Source: Flavobacteriaceae bacterium
Lineage (GTDB): Bacteria; Bacteroidota; Bacteroidia; Flavobacteriales; Flavobacteriaceae
Assembly: GCA_947451525.1 (NCBI GenBank)
Contig: CANFZM010000011.1
Coordinates: 17,350 to 81,349 of the forward strand
Length of the DNA: 64,000 nt
Reading direction: 5' to 3'
How positions within the stretch are numbered: the stretch's first letter is position 1; each line of letters begins with the position of its first letter. The notes under the pieces are model-generated. The model was given only the letters and a program-made list of their open reading frames with translations. It ran no database searches and was not told the origin of the DNA. Positions 44,694 to 54,099 of this stretch are shown one piece after another. The translations under genes were made by a program, and so were the position numbers.

Positions 44694-45890
44694 TTATTCG
44701 ATTACTATTTTCTTAGTAATTCGTTTGCTTCCGCTTTGTAAAACCCCTAAATAAATCCCTTTAGATAAAGCAGAAACTGGTACTGATTCTATCAATTTGG
44801 CGTTGGTAAAAGTAACGCTCAACACTTCTTTTCCTTCAATATTTATTATCGAAAAAGTATAATCCGAATCCGGCAAAGAACCCAAATTGATATTCAAAGT
44901 GTCTTTTGTAGGATTAGGAAAGAAACTCACTCCAAAATCATTCACTTTAGTAATTGCCATAGTTGCAGGATTGGCTTGTGCAAAATGCAAAGTGGCTCCT
45001 ATTGTGGCTTTGGCTACATTATAATTATAGACAGGATCCATATAGATTAAGAAATCGGTAGGACTGTGTTTGTGGGTAGTTTCATTGGTTTCAAAAAAAC
45101 CAGTAATGATTTCATTGTTACTTTGAAAGGGCATATAATCCGAAGAATAAGCATACGATAAAAACGTATTCAATGGAGAATATAAAGTAACACAATTCAT
45201 CAACTCGTTGGTCATTGTGGAAGATAGTGCATTATTTGTTGACGGATTAGTACTAGTATCGCGTTCGCATGTAATAGTATCATTAGTCAATCCTGCAACC
45301 CCTCCAACTTCATCTAAATTAAAAACCAAACGGATATCCATTTTTGGTGTGGTGGAATTTACAACCGAAGAAACATAATGTTGGCTTCCAAATAATCCAT
45401 CTTCTTCGCCACTAAAATTGATGAATTTTATAGAATAATCAGTTGGGATATTTTGCAACAAACGCGCAGTTTCTAAAATACTAGCAACGCCACTTCCATT
45501 ATCATTAGTTCCTGTACCTCCAATAGAATCGTAATGCCCGCAAACAATTACAAAAGTATTTGGATGCAGTGTTCCTATTTTGGTAACAATTAAATTTTTG
45601 CATGCTGCTGTTGAACCATTATAAGTATAAGAATCTTCTTGCATTTGGGTAGTCGTATAACCGTAACTTAAGTATTTACTTTTTAACCAATCCAGAGTAT
45701 TTTGTAATGGAGCAGTTCCACGACGTTTTACTCCTAAGGCTTCAAATTCGGTTAAACTTGTGGTGATATTAGTTTGCGAACACTGGTTCACCAGATTGGC
45801 ATAGGCTTGAACAAAGGTCTGACTAAACGAAGAACTTATTGTAAATAATGTAAACAATAAGAAAAATATGCTTTTGGATTTTATGTTCAT
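44694..45890 (-). CDS. M28-family zinc aminopeptidase with T9SS sorting domain
   Basis: A 398-aa secreted peptidase: signal peptide (about 1-23), M28 catalytic domain (about 90-300) and T9SS sorting domain (from FFPNPTKDTLNIN to ITKKIVIE). Di-zinc ligands are in VCGHYDSIGG (His, Asp), NDNGSGVASILE and FSGEEDGLFG (catalytic and metal acids), with further ligands downstream. It should remove N-terminal residues from extracellular peptides. It is a single-gene unit, with a TAAATTTG box at 45926-45919 on the minus strand, 29 bases ahead of the start. Confidence 0.9.
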   Translation of the reverse strand: MNIKSKSIFFLLFTLFTISSSFSQTFVQAYANLVNQCSQTNITTSLTEFEALGVKRRGTAPLQNTLDWLKSKYLSYGYTTTQMQEDSYTYNGSTAACKNLIVTKIGTLHPNTFVIVCGHYDSIGGTGTNDNGSGVASILETARLLQNIPTDYSIKFINFSGEEDGLFGSQHYVSSVVNSTTPKMDIRLVFNLDEVGGVAGLTNDTITCERDTSTNPSTNNALSSTMTNELMNCVTLYSPLNTFLSYAYSSDYMPFQSNNEIITGFFETNETTHKHSPTDFLIYMDPVYNYNVAKATIGATLHFAQANPATMAITKVNDFGVSFFPNPTKDTLNINLGSLPDSDYTFSIINIEGKEVLSVTFTNAKLIESVPVSALSKGIYLGVLQSGSKRITKKIVIE

Positions 45891-45918
45891 AATATAGGGC
45901 TTCAGTTGAAAACGATTT

Positions 45919-45926
45919 CAAATTTA
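45919..45926 (-). promoter_or_regulatory. Probable -7 box for the M28 peptidase gene
   Basis: CAAATTTA on the plus strand reads TAAATTTG on the minus strand, a full TAnnTTTG match, 28 bases ahead of the start at 45890. Confidence 0.5.
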
Positions 45927-45990
45927 TACAAATTCAAAGAATAATTCGCAGTACTATTCTTATTTTCAGATTAAGAGTTACAGTAAATTC

Positions 45991-47460
45991 TTATTTAACA
46001 ATTTTCAGTTTCTCTAAAAATGAACCAACAACTTTATTTACTTCTTCTGAAATTTGTAATTTGTAGTTCAAAATACCATAGAAAAAGGTAATTAATATCG
46101 ATTTCAAAATTATATTAATAAGTGTATAAAACGGAAAATCCCAGAAAAAAAACAGACCAAAACAAACTACCAAAATCCCTAAAGAATATAACGTTTTGTT
46201 CGTAAAAGGATACAAATCCATTTTTTTGACTACATAAAATAACTTGATAGTATTGTAAATCATAACTGTGATTAAGGTTGCAAATGCCGAGCCTTCTATA
46301 CCATATAGCGGAATAAAAATCATGTTTAAACCAATCATCAGCAACACAGTGAAAACTCCAAATAAAAGAACCGTTCTATAGTGCTTGGTATTAACGATAA
46401 TCGAATTGTTATTCCCTAGCAGCACATCGTAAAATTTAGAAAGTCCAATCATAAATACCACCCAAATACCCCCGCTGTAATCTTTCGGAATTAAATGGTA
46501 CATTTCTTTAATATTCAGAAAAATAAGCATCATAATGAATCCCCCAATTACTTGTAGATTTATGGCACTTTTCTTATACAAATCATTCAATTCGTCGTGC
46601 TTTCCTTCTACCATTAATTTTGCAGTAATGGGAGCAACAATTTGAGTCATTGCCCTACTCGGAACCACAATAACCGTTGAAATAAATATCGCCACAGCAT
46701 ACAAAGCATTCTGACCAATATCTTGATAATGCGGAATCATGATTTTGTCAAAATCGACTAGCATTACTGCAACGCCACCCGAAACAATAATAAACAAGGA
46801 ATATTGAACAATATCTTTCAAATTTTCTGGAATAACGAAACGTAAAACAGGCATTTTCACCGAAATAGCATAGAGTTTCATTACTACCACTTGTGCAAAA
46901 TAAGCCACGGCAATACCATAAACGCAAGTTGCTTTTTCAATCCAATTAAAATGAACGGCAAAGAGCAAAACCATTACTATTAATCGAACTAAAACTTCAC
47001 TGATTAAATTTCCAACCACCGATTTCATGTGGATTTTTACCCAAGCATAAAAGACTTCAAAATACGCCATGAATAATCCAACTACTGGAATCAACCAAAA
47101 GAAAGGTTTTAGTGAAGGATTTTCGGTTACCCAAACAGAAGAAATTGGATCGTAAAACAGATAAAAACCAAGACTTAACGGAATGATAAAGGCCAAAGGA
47201 AGCACCAACATAAAGGTCAGGAATTCTTCTTTTTCTTTCTCGGTTTTGTAATGCGAAAAAAATCGGATTAAGGTATTCTGAACTCCAAAAGCCATTAAAG
47301 GCATCATAATATTAGCACCAGAAAGCAAGGTTGCTACAATTCCGTAATGCAGTTTTCCTAGAAAATTGGTGTACAAAAACAAGGCATTGATAGCACCTAT
47401 CCCAAATCCGAAGAAAGTGATGATGGTGTTTTTTATAGATTGTGATTGTACGATTCCCAT
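45991..47460 (-). CDS. Polysaccharide flippase, Wzx/MATE-like
   Basis: A 489-aa inner-membrane protein with about 12-14 helices, of the polysaccharide biosynthesis (Wzx/MurJ-like MOP) superfamily. It starts MGIVQSQSIKNTIITFFGFGIGAINALFLY, the usual N-terminal helix pattern. It should flip lipid-linked sugar units across the membrane. It lies 23 bases behind a GT4 glycosyltransferase gene, separated by an AGTGTTC-type repeat, so the pair may act in surface-polysaccharide or glycan assembly. No polymerase gene is near. Confidence 0.85.
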   Translation of the reverse strand: MGIVQSQSIKNTIITFFGFGIGAINALFLYTNFLGKLHYGIVATLLSGANIMMPLMAFGVQNTLIRFFSHYKTEKEKEEFLTFMLVLPLAFIIPLSLGFYLFYDPISSVWVTENPSLKPFFWLIPVVGLFMAYFEVFYAWVKIHMKSVVGNLISEVLVRLIVMVLLFAVHFNWIEKATCVYGIAVAYFAQVVVMKLYAISVKMPVLRFVIPENLKDIVQYSLFIIVSGGVAVMLVDFDKIMIPHYQDIGQNALYAVAIFISTVIVVPSRAMTQIVAPITAKLMVEGKHDELNDLYKKSAINLQVIGGFIMMLIFLNIKEMYHLIPKDYSGGIWVVFMIGLSKFYDVLLGNNNSIIVNTKHYRTVLLFGVFTVLLMIGLNMIFIPLYGIEGSAFATLITVMIYNTIKLFYVVKKMDLYPFTNKTLYSLGILVVCFGLFFFWDFPFYTLINIILKSILITFFYGILNYKLQISEEVNKVVGSFLEKLKIVK

Positions 47461-47463
47461 ATT

Positions 47464-47495
47464 TAGTGTTCAGTATTCAGTGCTCAGTGTTCGGT
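47464..47495. repeat. AGTGTTCAGT-type short repeats
   Basis: Four near copies of agtgttcag / agtattcag / agtgctcag / agtgttcgg lie between the flippase and glycosyltransferase genes. The last copy runs into the 3' end of the glycosyltransferase frame. The same motif occurs at 1543-1572. Confidence 0.55.
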
Positions 47496-48818
47496 TAGAA
47501 TCTTTACCAATTTCTCAGTCAAACTTTTTCTGGAATATTGTTGTAATCCAACCGGATAAACTTGTAATTTATTTTCTAAAAATAATTCAAAATAAGATAG
47601 AATCGTCTTTTTTAATCGGTCTTTTTCAGAATAAGTAAAGAAAACTCCAGTATTGGTAGTGGTTATGATTTCGGCAAAATCAGAATCTTTTGGACCAATA
47701 GCAATAATTGGCCTTTCGGAAACCATGTATTCAAATAATTTACCCGGAATGATGCTTTTAGTATCCTCTGAATCGATCTCTATCAACAATAATACTTGCG
47801 ATTTTTTTTGATGTACGATTGCCTCCGAATGGGAAACATATCCTAGATTATTGCAATAGATATCCAATTGGTATTTCGAAATACTTTCTAGAATTTCCTG
47901 ACTGATTTTTCCGATTAATTTTAATTGGAATTGTGCTGCGAATGTTTCATTTTCGGATACTAATTCCTGCAAAACTTCCCACAAAATTTTTGGGTTTCTA
48001 TCGGATAAAAACGATCCAATGTGCGCCATCGTAAACTTTTCGTCCAAGGTTTGCCTCGGAATATTCTCCACATCATAACCATTAGTAATCACTTCAATTG
48101 GCTTGTTGGTAAGTGCTTGAAATTCGGTTTTGGTGGTTTTACTGGTAACAATAATCGTATCGGCGGTATTGAGTACTTTGCTTTCTAAAAACTTGTGTTT
48201 TTTATCGGCATACGAAGACAATTTCAATGCTTTATGGTAGCCAATAGTCGTCCAAGGATCGCGGAAATCGACAAACCATTTTACATCTAATTCTTCTTTT
48301 AATTTTAAGCCAATAAGATGTAACGAATGCGGTGGCCCCGAAGTAACAATGGTATCAATATTATTTTCCTGAATGTATTTTTTTAAATAAGTAATCGAAG
48401 GATTTACCCAATATTTTCGGGCATCTGGAATGAATAAATTTCCTCTAACCCAAAGCAAAATTTTCTCTAAAAAAGATTGTTTTTTGGCTGCGGGAATAAT
48501 TCCAGAACTAATTTTTTGGGTTTGTTTTTTAGAAAAAATCCCCGCCAATTGATACGGTTCAAAAATCTTATTTTTAAGAATAATCGCTTTATCCGAAACC
48601 TCTTTTATTAACCCTTCATCTATAATTGGATACGTTGGATTTTCGGGAACATAAACTATAGGTTGCACTCCAAAATCGGGCAAATACTTAACAAACTTTA
48701 ACCACCGTTGCACGCCTGGCCCTCCTGCTGGTGGCCAATAATAAGTGATGATTAGGAGTTTTAGCCCACTAGCCCCCGAAGGGGGAATTGTATTAGTGCC
48801 ATCAATATTTTCTTTCAT
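47484..48818 (-). CDS. Glycosyltransferase family 4-like protein
   Basis: A 444-aa cytosolic glycosyltransferase with the GT-B fold: ITYYWPPAGGPGVQRWLKFVKYL at the start, VTSGPPHSLHLIGLKL, and nucleotide-sugar-binding C-terminal region with GKLFEYMVSERPIIAIG. I choose the ATG at 48818, which overlaps the stop of the upstream 57-aa gene (TAATG). An in-frame TTG at 48827 is a weaker option. The first 18 residues (MKENIDGTNTIPPSGASG) are partly encoded by a GC-rich hairpin repeat and are not part of the normal domain. It probably works with the flippase behind it. Confidence 0.85.
   Translation of the reverse strand: MKENIDGTNTIPPSGASGLKLLIITYYWPPAGGPGVQRWLKFVKYLPDFGVQPIVYVPENPTYPIIDEGLIKEVSDKAIILKNKIFEPYQLAGIFSKKQTQKISSGIIPAAKKQSFLEKILLWVRGNLFIPDARKYWVNPSITYLKKYIQENNIDTIVTSGPPHSLHLIGLKLKEELDVKWFVDFRDPWTTIGYHKALKLSSYADKKHKFLESKVLNTADTIIVTSKTTKTEFQALTNKPIEVITNGYDVENIPRQTLDEKFTMAHIGSFLSDRNPKILWEVLQELVSENETFAAQFQLKLIGKISQEILESISKYQLDIYCNNLGYVSHSEAIVHQKKSQVLLLIEIDSEDTKSIIPGKLFEYMVSERPIIAIGPKDSDFAEIITTTNTGVFFTYSEKDRLKKTILSYFELFLENKLQVYPVGLQQYSRKSLTEKLVKILTEH
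48773..48785. repeat. GC-rich palindrome inside the 5' end of the glycosyltransferase gene
   Basis: CCCCC-GAA-GGGGG is a 5-bp stem with a 3-base loop, conspicuous in such AT-rich DNA. It is flanked by agcccactag. I recall similar 'cccccgaaggggg' elements between genes in Flavobacterium. Here it is translated in frame. Confidence 0.5.
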
Positions 48819-48991
48819 TAACGACAAATTATTTTAATTGGAATTTTTTTTGCTGTTTTCAAAAGATAGGAAATTTCAATAATAGCCATCAGTTTTTCAA
48901 AGCGCTGTTGTGGCGTCATCTTTCTTACTTCTTCAATGTATCGTGCTTCCATTTCAATAGGATGTGCATGATTTAATTTGGTTGGCTTCAT
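48818..48991 (-). CDS. 57-aa protein translationally coupled to the glycosyltransferase
   Basis: An open frame of 57 codons from ATG at 48991, starting MKPTKLNHAHPIEMEARYIE and continuing EVRKMTPQQRFEKLMAIIEI before ending KIPIKIICR. It is helical and charged and has no signal peptide. Its TAA shares a base with the ATG of the glycosyltransferase gene. A full TAnnTTTG box is just upstream at 49019-49012. The residue pattern (MTPQQRFEKLMAIIEI) looks like a real protein and is reminiscent of small nucleotidyltransferase- or toxin-associated peptides, but I cannot assign it. Confidence 0.62.
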   Translation of the reverse strand: MKPTKLNHAHPIEMEARYIEEVRKMTPQQRFEKLMAIIEISYLLKTAKKIPIKIICR

Positions 48992-49011
48992 ATTATTTGA
49001 AAATAATAAGT

Positions 49012-49019
49012 CAAATTTA
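49012..49019 (-). promoter_or_regulatory. Probable -7 box for the 57-aa gene, glycosyltransferase and flippase
   Basis: CAAATTTA reads TAAATTTG on the minus strand, a full match, 20 bases ahead of the start codon at 48991. Confidence 0.55.
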
Positions 49020-49025
49020 CGAAAT

Positions 49026-51476
49026 TTACTTAAATGATTTTTTCAGCTTTTTGTTTTCAAAATAAATCCCACCAATTAAAAGCAATAAAATTCCAATAGA
49101 ACTTACTAAAGCAATGGCACTTCCGGTTTTTACTACTTGTGGTTCAAATTTAAATTCAATAGTATGTTTACCTGCAGGAATTAAAATTCCTCTTAAAGCA
49201 AAATCTACATTAATAATGTCGGTTGCTTTTCCATCAACAGTAGCATTCCAGCCATTTTTATAATACATCTCTGAAAAGACTGCAAATCCTTCGTTTTTAT
49301 TATTAGAACTGTATTTTAAATGATTTGGTTTATTATAAGTCTGTTGTATAGTTGCTGTCGAATCTGTAACATAATTGCTTGGTAATCCAACTTTTACGCT
49401 AACTTCTTTTTGTGTTACCGCAACATTTTTATTATCCAATTTATCCAATGCTTTCATTTCGGCATCATTAGAATTGACCATTTTAAGTTCTTTTACAAAC
49501 CATGCATTTCCATTGGCAGCAGGGTTCAGACTAGCAACTTCCTCGCCTTTATCATTGGTTTGGATAATGTATTTTACATTCAACATATCCAAAACTCGCT
49601 TGTTGTTTTTAGCAATTTGATAATCAAATAATTCCTGCATTCTTCTTGGTCGCACTGCCGAATATCCTCCGATAGATTTATGGAAATAAGATGCTTTAGC
49701 ATTCAAATATCCTTCTACATCCAACACTCTATAATTGGTTGTGTCTTGCATAATTTGCTCGTCGGTTGGCGATGCTTCAAACGGAACATCAACCTCATGA
49801 GCACTAACAAAATCTTTATTGCTCACGTAATTTTTATCCACAAAAACCAAATCGGCAACCATCAATAATCCTACTAATACAATTGCTGTTGTAGAGGCTA
49901 ATTTGTTTTTAGTATACGCCCAAAGTGCTACTGCAGCAGCCGCAATAAAGAAACCAGAACGTAATAAATCGGCAGCATACAAACTTCTTCTATCTGCTTT
50001 TAAAGCATCTATAAATCCTACACCAAACGATTTATCCTGACTTTGACTGAACATTTGACGCAATTGCCCGTCCATAGTTCCTGAAAAATCAAACAAGCTT
50101 CGGCAAAGAAATAATAAAACTATTAACCCCAAAGTGGTGGCTGCGGTTTTCCATAAACTATCCCATTGTTTTTCTTTATCGGTAGTAAAAAAAGATTGCA
50201 ATCCAATAATAGCAAGCACCGGGAAACACAATTCCAAAACCACTTGTATGGAGGAAACGGCTCTAAATTTATCGTACATTGGAACGTAATCAATAAATAA
50301 ATCGGTCAATAACGCGAAGTTTTTCCCCCACGAAAGCACTAACGAGAGTAATGCTCCTATAAGAAATACATATTTAATTTTTCGTTTGTCGTGGTACAAT
50401 CCAAGAACTGCCAAAAAGAAAACTACCGCACCTATATAGGCTGGAGCAGCAACAATAGGTTGCGATCCCCAATAGGTTGGCGCATACGAATCGGTAAATT
50501 GACGGGCTTCTGCTTCGGAAGCACCATATTTTAACATATAATCGTAAACAGCAGAATCATCGCTTAATTTTTCACCATTACCACCACCAAAAAGTCGTGG
50601 CGCAATAAGGTTCAAACTTTCGGCAACACCATAACTGTATTCAGTAATATAACTTCTATCTAAAGTAGTAGTTTCTGTTTTTTTGGTTCCTTCCGGACTT
50701 AGTTTTAAATCGCTTTTGCCACGAATACTGTAATCGGTAAATTCTTTGGTAGCCATCAGGCTAGTGGCATTGGCTCCTAATGCAAATAGCACTGCTACTG
50801 CAAAAGTTCCTCCTACTATTGCCAATTCTTTATATTCCTTATTTTTGATAAATTTATATCCGTAGTAGATTCCTAAAACCAATAACAGAAACAATAAGTA
50901 ATAGGTCATTTGAAAGTGGTTGGCATTAATTTCTAACGCAACTGCAAGCATCGTGAGCAAACCACCAACGACATACTTTTTCCTAAAAACCAAAATAACT
51001 CCAGCAACTACCAAAGGCATATAGGCAATAGCGTGGGCCTTGGCATTGTGTCCAACCCCAAGAATGACAATCATATAAGTAGAAAAACCAAAAGCTAAGG
51101 CACCAAAAAAGGCCTTAAGCGGATCGATTTTTAGGACTAACATTAATCCGTAAAAACCTAAAAAGTATAAAAATAAATAATCGGCTGGTCTTGGCAAGAA
51201 ACGCAAGGCATCATCTAATTTTCCGATGTAATCGTGCGGATAGTTTGCCCCCATTTGATAGGTTGGCATCCCTCCAAAAGCAGCATTAGTCCAATAAGGT
51301 TCCGTATGTTCGGCTGCTCTAAAATCGTTTTGTTCTTTCGCCATAGCGGTGAATTGCACAATATCCGATTGGTAAATTTTCTTGCCTTGCAAAACGGGCA
51401 TAAAGTAAATTAGGGCAATAAATAAAAAACCGAGAACGGCCAATAAATGAGGATATAACTTTTGAACTTGCTTCAT
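49026..51476 (-). CDS. YfhO-like multi-pass membrane protein
   Basis: An 816-aa inner-membrane protein with at least 12 helices, a large extracytoplasmic loop region (about 550-780) and a final helix (AIALVSSIGILLLLIGGIYF). It resembles YfhO-type glycosyltransferase-like membrane proteins (GT-C-like), linked in Firmicutes to glycosylation of teichoic or lipid substrates. In Bacteroidota its role is not established. An N-terminal QSDIVQFTAMAKEQNDFRAA follows the first helix. It is followed by the 57-aa/glycosyltransferase/flippase group, which fits envelope-glycan work. Confidence 0.8.
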   Translation of the reverse strand: MKQVQKLYPHLLAVLGFLFIALIYFMPVLQGKKIYQSDIVQFTAMAKEQNDFRAAEHTEPYWTNAAFGGMPTYQMGANYPHDYIGKLDDALRFLPRPADYLFLYFLGFYGLMLVLKIDPLKAFFGALAFGFSTYMIVILGVGHNAKAHAIAYMPLVVAGVILVFRKKYVVGGLLTMLAVALEINANHFQMTYYLLFLLLVLGIYYGYKFIKNKEYKELAIVGGTFAVAVLFALGANATSLMATKEFTDYSIRGKSDLKLSPEGTKKTETTTLDRSYITEYSYGVAESLNLIAPRLFGGGNGEKLSDDSAVYDYMLKYGASEAEARQFTDSYAPTYWGSQPIVAAPAYIGAVVFFLAVLGLYHDKRKIKYVFLIGALLSLVLSWGKNFALLTDLFIDYVPMYDKFRAVSSIQVVLELCFPVLAIIGLQSFFTTDKEKQWDSLWKTAATTLGLIVLLFLCRSLFDFSGTMDGQLRQMFSQSQDKSFGVGFIDALKADRRSLYAADLLRSGFFIAAAAVALWAYTKNKLASTTAIVLVGLLMVADLVFVDKNYVSNKDFVSAHEVDVPFEASPTDEQIMQDTTNYRVLDVEGYLNAKASYFHKSIGGYSAVRPRRMQELFDYQIAKNNKRVLDMLNVKYIIQTNDKGEEVASLNPAANGNAWFVKELKMVNSNDAEMKALDKLDNKNVAVTQKEVSVKVGLPSNYVTDSTATIQQTYNKPNHLKYSSNNKNEGFAVFSEMYYKNGWNATVDGKATDIINVDFALRGILIPAGKHTIEFKFEPQVVKTGSAIALVSSIGILLLLIGGIYFENKKLKKSFK

Positions 51477-51532
51477 TTTTATATATTAAATTTTAAATAT
51501 TTAGATTTTAGATATTCTAAAACCATTATTAA

Positions 51533-51787
51533 TTACTCTACTTCTTCGTAATCAATATAATCGCCAACTTTTTTTGTTTCGTGGGATATATCTCTTTTTC
51601 CAGTCGGAGGAGTTGCACTGGCTTGTTGCTGTTGTTCTTGTTGTTGACGAAATTGTTCGCCTGCTTTTTCTACCACTTTTTTGGCTAAAACAGGAAGAAA
51701 CAATTTTGCTAAAAACTTGATTGCATAATAAATCAATAGAATTACAACTATATCTTCAATCAAATTTGAAAGGGATGCTTCTTGCAT
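51533..51787 (-). CDS. Small membrane protein, DUF4834-like
   Basis: An 84-aa protein with one N-terminal membrane segment (about 8-36), a Gln-rich linker (RQQQEQQQQ near 48-56) and an acidic end (GDYIDYEEVE). It matches my memory of the Bacteroidota DUF4834 family, which has no known function. A TATTTTTG box lies at 51811-51804 on the minus strand, 17 bases ahead of the start. Confidence 0.75.
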   Translation of the reverse strand: MQEASLSNLIEDIVVILLIYYAIKFLAKLFLPVLAKKVVEKAGEQFRQQQEQQQQASATPPTGKRDISHETKKVGDYIDYEEVE

Positions 51788-51803
51788 AATATAAAAATTT
51801 TGT

Positions 51804-51811
51804 CAAAAATA
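51804..51811 (-). promoter_or_regulatory. Probable -7 box for the DUF4834-like gene and YfhO-like gene
   Basis: CAAAAATA reads TATTTTTG on the minus strand, matching TAnnTTTG, 17 bases before the start at 51787. Confidence 0.55.
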
Positions 51812-51912
51812 CTAAATTCCACCATTCTAATTTAGGAATACCTCTTAAATTAATGATAAAAAATAGTACATTTGAATTTGAAAAAAATACCATTTTTAAA
51901 AATTGTATCCTT

Positions 51913-52887
51913 ATGAAATTAAATCTTTTAGCATTTTTCGGTTGCTTCTTATGGTTTCAAAATAGCGTTGGGCAATATACTGACGATATCAATTCCAACC
52001 GCCCTGGTAACTCTATGTCGGCATTTTCTGTAGGAAAAACAGTATTTCAACTGGAATCTGGAATCAATTATTTAGATGAAAGTCATAATCTTTTAGACTA
52101 TACTGCCAAAGGGTATGGTGTAGATTTAACCGCTCGATATGGTTTTTTTAGAGAGCAACTAGAAGCGGTTGTAAACTTAAATTACCAAAACGATTGTTAT
52201 AATTCGGATATATTAAGCCAACATCGAAAAGGGTTAAAAACTACAACCATTGGATTAAAATATTTATTTTATGACCCAATGAAGAATTACGAAAAACCAG
52301 TAAATGTTTACAGTTGGAAAGCCAACCACAAATACAACTGGCACTATTTAATACCTTCACTTGCTGGATATGTTGGATTTAATTATAATACTAATAGAGT
52401 TGTGTTTTCAAGAACTACCGAAACCATTGGGACTTTTGGTCCAAAAGCCATGTTAATCACCCAAAATATTTTACCTGGTGCATGGGTATTTGTTACCAAT
52501 ATTTTTATGGATCAATACGGAACTTCCATGCAATCCTTGGGATATGTTGTTACTTTAACCAAAGGATTTAACGACAATTGGAGTGGATTTATTGAAAATA
52601 AAGGAATTAAAAACGATTACTATTCGGATGGAATATTTACTGCAGGTGCTGCTTATTTAGTAAGTAGTTCTATGCAATTAGACGCTTCTGTAAGTCGAAA
52701 TTATAAAGATACCCCCAAATTATTATTTGTAGGATTAGGTGCTTCATGGCGATTTGACGGTAACTACGATGAAGTGTTGTATCGAACTCCGAAAAAGGAA
52801 AAGAAAAAAGACAAGAGTAAAAAATCGAAAGATAACAATAAAGAAAAAACCAAGAAACGATTGGATGAAGTTCCAAGTGTTAAATAA
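51913..52887 (+). CDS. Outer-membrane transporter-like beta-barrel protein
   Basis: From the ATG at 51913 the product is 324 aa with a signal peptide (MKLNLLAFFGCFLWFQNSVGQ), better than the longer frame starting at 51853. The rest alternates amphipathic strands (VFQLESGINYLDES, GVDLTARYGFF, GLGASWRFDG), typical of the phenol-degradation MetA-like 'transporter' family of outer-membrane barrels. After the barrel comes a 40-residue lysine-rich tail (KKEKKKDKSKKSKDNNK) that is unlike family norms. Substrate unknown. A GNAT gene follows after 16 bases. Confidence 0.72.
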   Translation: MKLNLLAFFGCFLWFQNSVGQYTDDINSNRPGNSMSAFSVGKTVFQLESGINYLDESHNLLDYTAKGYGVDLTARYGFFREQLEAVVNLNYQNDCYNSDILSQHRKGLKTTTIGLKYLFYDPMKNYEKPVNVYSWKANHKYNWHYLIPSLAGYVGFNYNTNRVVFSRTTETIGTFGPKAMLITQNILPGAWVFVTNIFMDQYGTSMQSLGYVVTLTKGFNDNWSGFIENKGIKNDYYSDGIFTAGAAYLVSSSMQLDASVSRNYKDTPKLLFVGLGASWRFDGNYDEVLYRTPKKEKKKDKSKKSKDNNKEKTKKRLDEVPSVK

Positions 52888-52903
52888 AACCTAGTTCCCC
52901 AAA

Positions 52904-54022
52904 ATGATTACAATTAAAGAAGCCAATACTAAGGCACTATTAAAGGAATACGTAAAATTTCCGTTTTCGTTATATAAAAACCACGCTTATTGGGTACCGC
53001 CATTAATTCAGGAAGAATTGGATAGTTTTGATAAAACTAAAAATCCAGCCTTTGAAAGTGCCGAAGCCTATTTTTATTTAGCCTACAAAAACGACCAAAT
53101 TGTAGGACGCATTGCCGCCATTATTAATTGGGACGAAGTGAACCACCAAGGAAAAAAGAAAGTCCGTTTTGGATGGTGGGATGTGATTGATAATGTAGAA
53201 GTTACTCGGGCATTATTGGAGAAAGTTTATGAATTGGGCAGAAAAAATAATTTAGAATTTGTAGAAGGTCCGATGGGATTTTCCAATTTAGATAAAGTTG
53301 GTGTTCTTACGGAAGGCTTTGACGAATTAGGATCTATGATTACTTGGTACAACTATCCTTATTACAAAGAGCATTTGGAACAATTAGGATATGTTAAAGA
53401 GAAAGAATATTTAGAAAATAAATTTCCTTTTTCAAATGTAAAAACCGATTCTTTTGAAAAGATTGTACCACTAATTAAGAAGCGCTACCAATTACGGGAA
53501 ATGAATTTTACGGCTACCAAAGACATCATGCCTTATGTAGATAAAATGTTTGATTTGTTCAATACATCCTATGCCGATTTATCTTCTTTTGTTGCCATAA
53601 CCGATGTGCAAAAAGAATATTTCAAGAAAAAATACATCAGTTTTATCAATCCAGAATACATAAAATTTGTGATGGATAAAGACGATGCAATGGTTGCTTT
53701 TAGTATTGTGATGCCGAGTTTTTCTAGAGCCTTACAAAAAGCCAATGGCAAATTATTTCCGTTTGGATTTTATCATTTGCTTAAAGCAAAAAAGGAGTCG
53801 AAGGAAGTATTATTTTATTTAATTGGGGTTGCCCCCGAATACCAAAGTAAGGGCGTAACAGCAATAATATTTGACGAATATTTTAAAACATTCACCGAAA
53901 AAGGAATTTTAGATTGCATAAGAACACCGGAACTAGAAGATAATATTGCTATTCATCAATTGTGGAAACACTTTGATCCGGTGATTTTCAGACGAAGAAG
54001 AACGTATAGGAAAGATATTTAA
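52904..54022 (+). CDS. GNAT-fold N-acetyltransferase-like protein
   Basis: A 372-aa soluble protein. Residues near 290-325 (EVLFYLIGVAPEYQSKGVTAIIFDEYF) match the acetyl-CoA-binding motif A of GNAT enzymes (V-x-P-x-x-Q-x-x-G). The N-terminal half (NHAYWVPPLIQEELDSFDKTKNP) is characteristic of a large Bacteroidota/Proteobacteria group of uncharacterised double-GNAT-like proteins. It is transcribed just behind the barrel protein. The acceptor is unknown. Confidence 0.75.
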   Translation: MITIKEANTKALLKEYVKFPFSLYKNHAYWVPPLIQEELDSFDKTKNPAFESAEAYFYLAYKNDQIVGRIAAIINWDEVNHQGKKKVRFGWWDVIDNVEVTRALLEKVYELGRKNNLEFVEGPMGFSNLDKVGVLTEGFDELGSMITWYNYPYYKEHLEQLGYVKEKEYLENKFPFSNVKTDSFEKIVPLIKKRYQLREMNFTATKDIMPYVDKMFDLFNTSYADLSSFVAITDVQKEYFKKKYISFINPEYIKFVMDKDDAMVAFSIVMPSFSRALQKANGKLFPFGFYHLLKAKKESKEVLFYLIGVAPEYQSKGVTAIIFDEYFKTFTEKGILDCIRTPELEDNIAIHQLWKHFDPVIFRRRRTYRKDI

Positions 54023-54076
54023 ACCAAGAAAATAAAATCTGAAAACAAAAAATAATCAACATATTATTTTTATTTG

Positions 54077-54084
54077 TAATTTTG
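54077..54084 (+). promoter_or_regulatory. Probable -7 box for the toxin-antitoxin pair
   Basis: TAATTTTG fits TAnnTTTG, 15 bases before the ATG at 54100. Confidence 0.55.
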
Positions 54085-54099
54085 AAAAAAGATATAATT

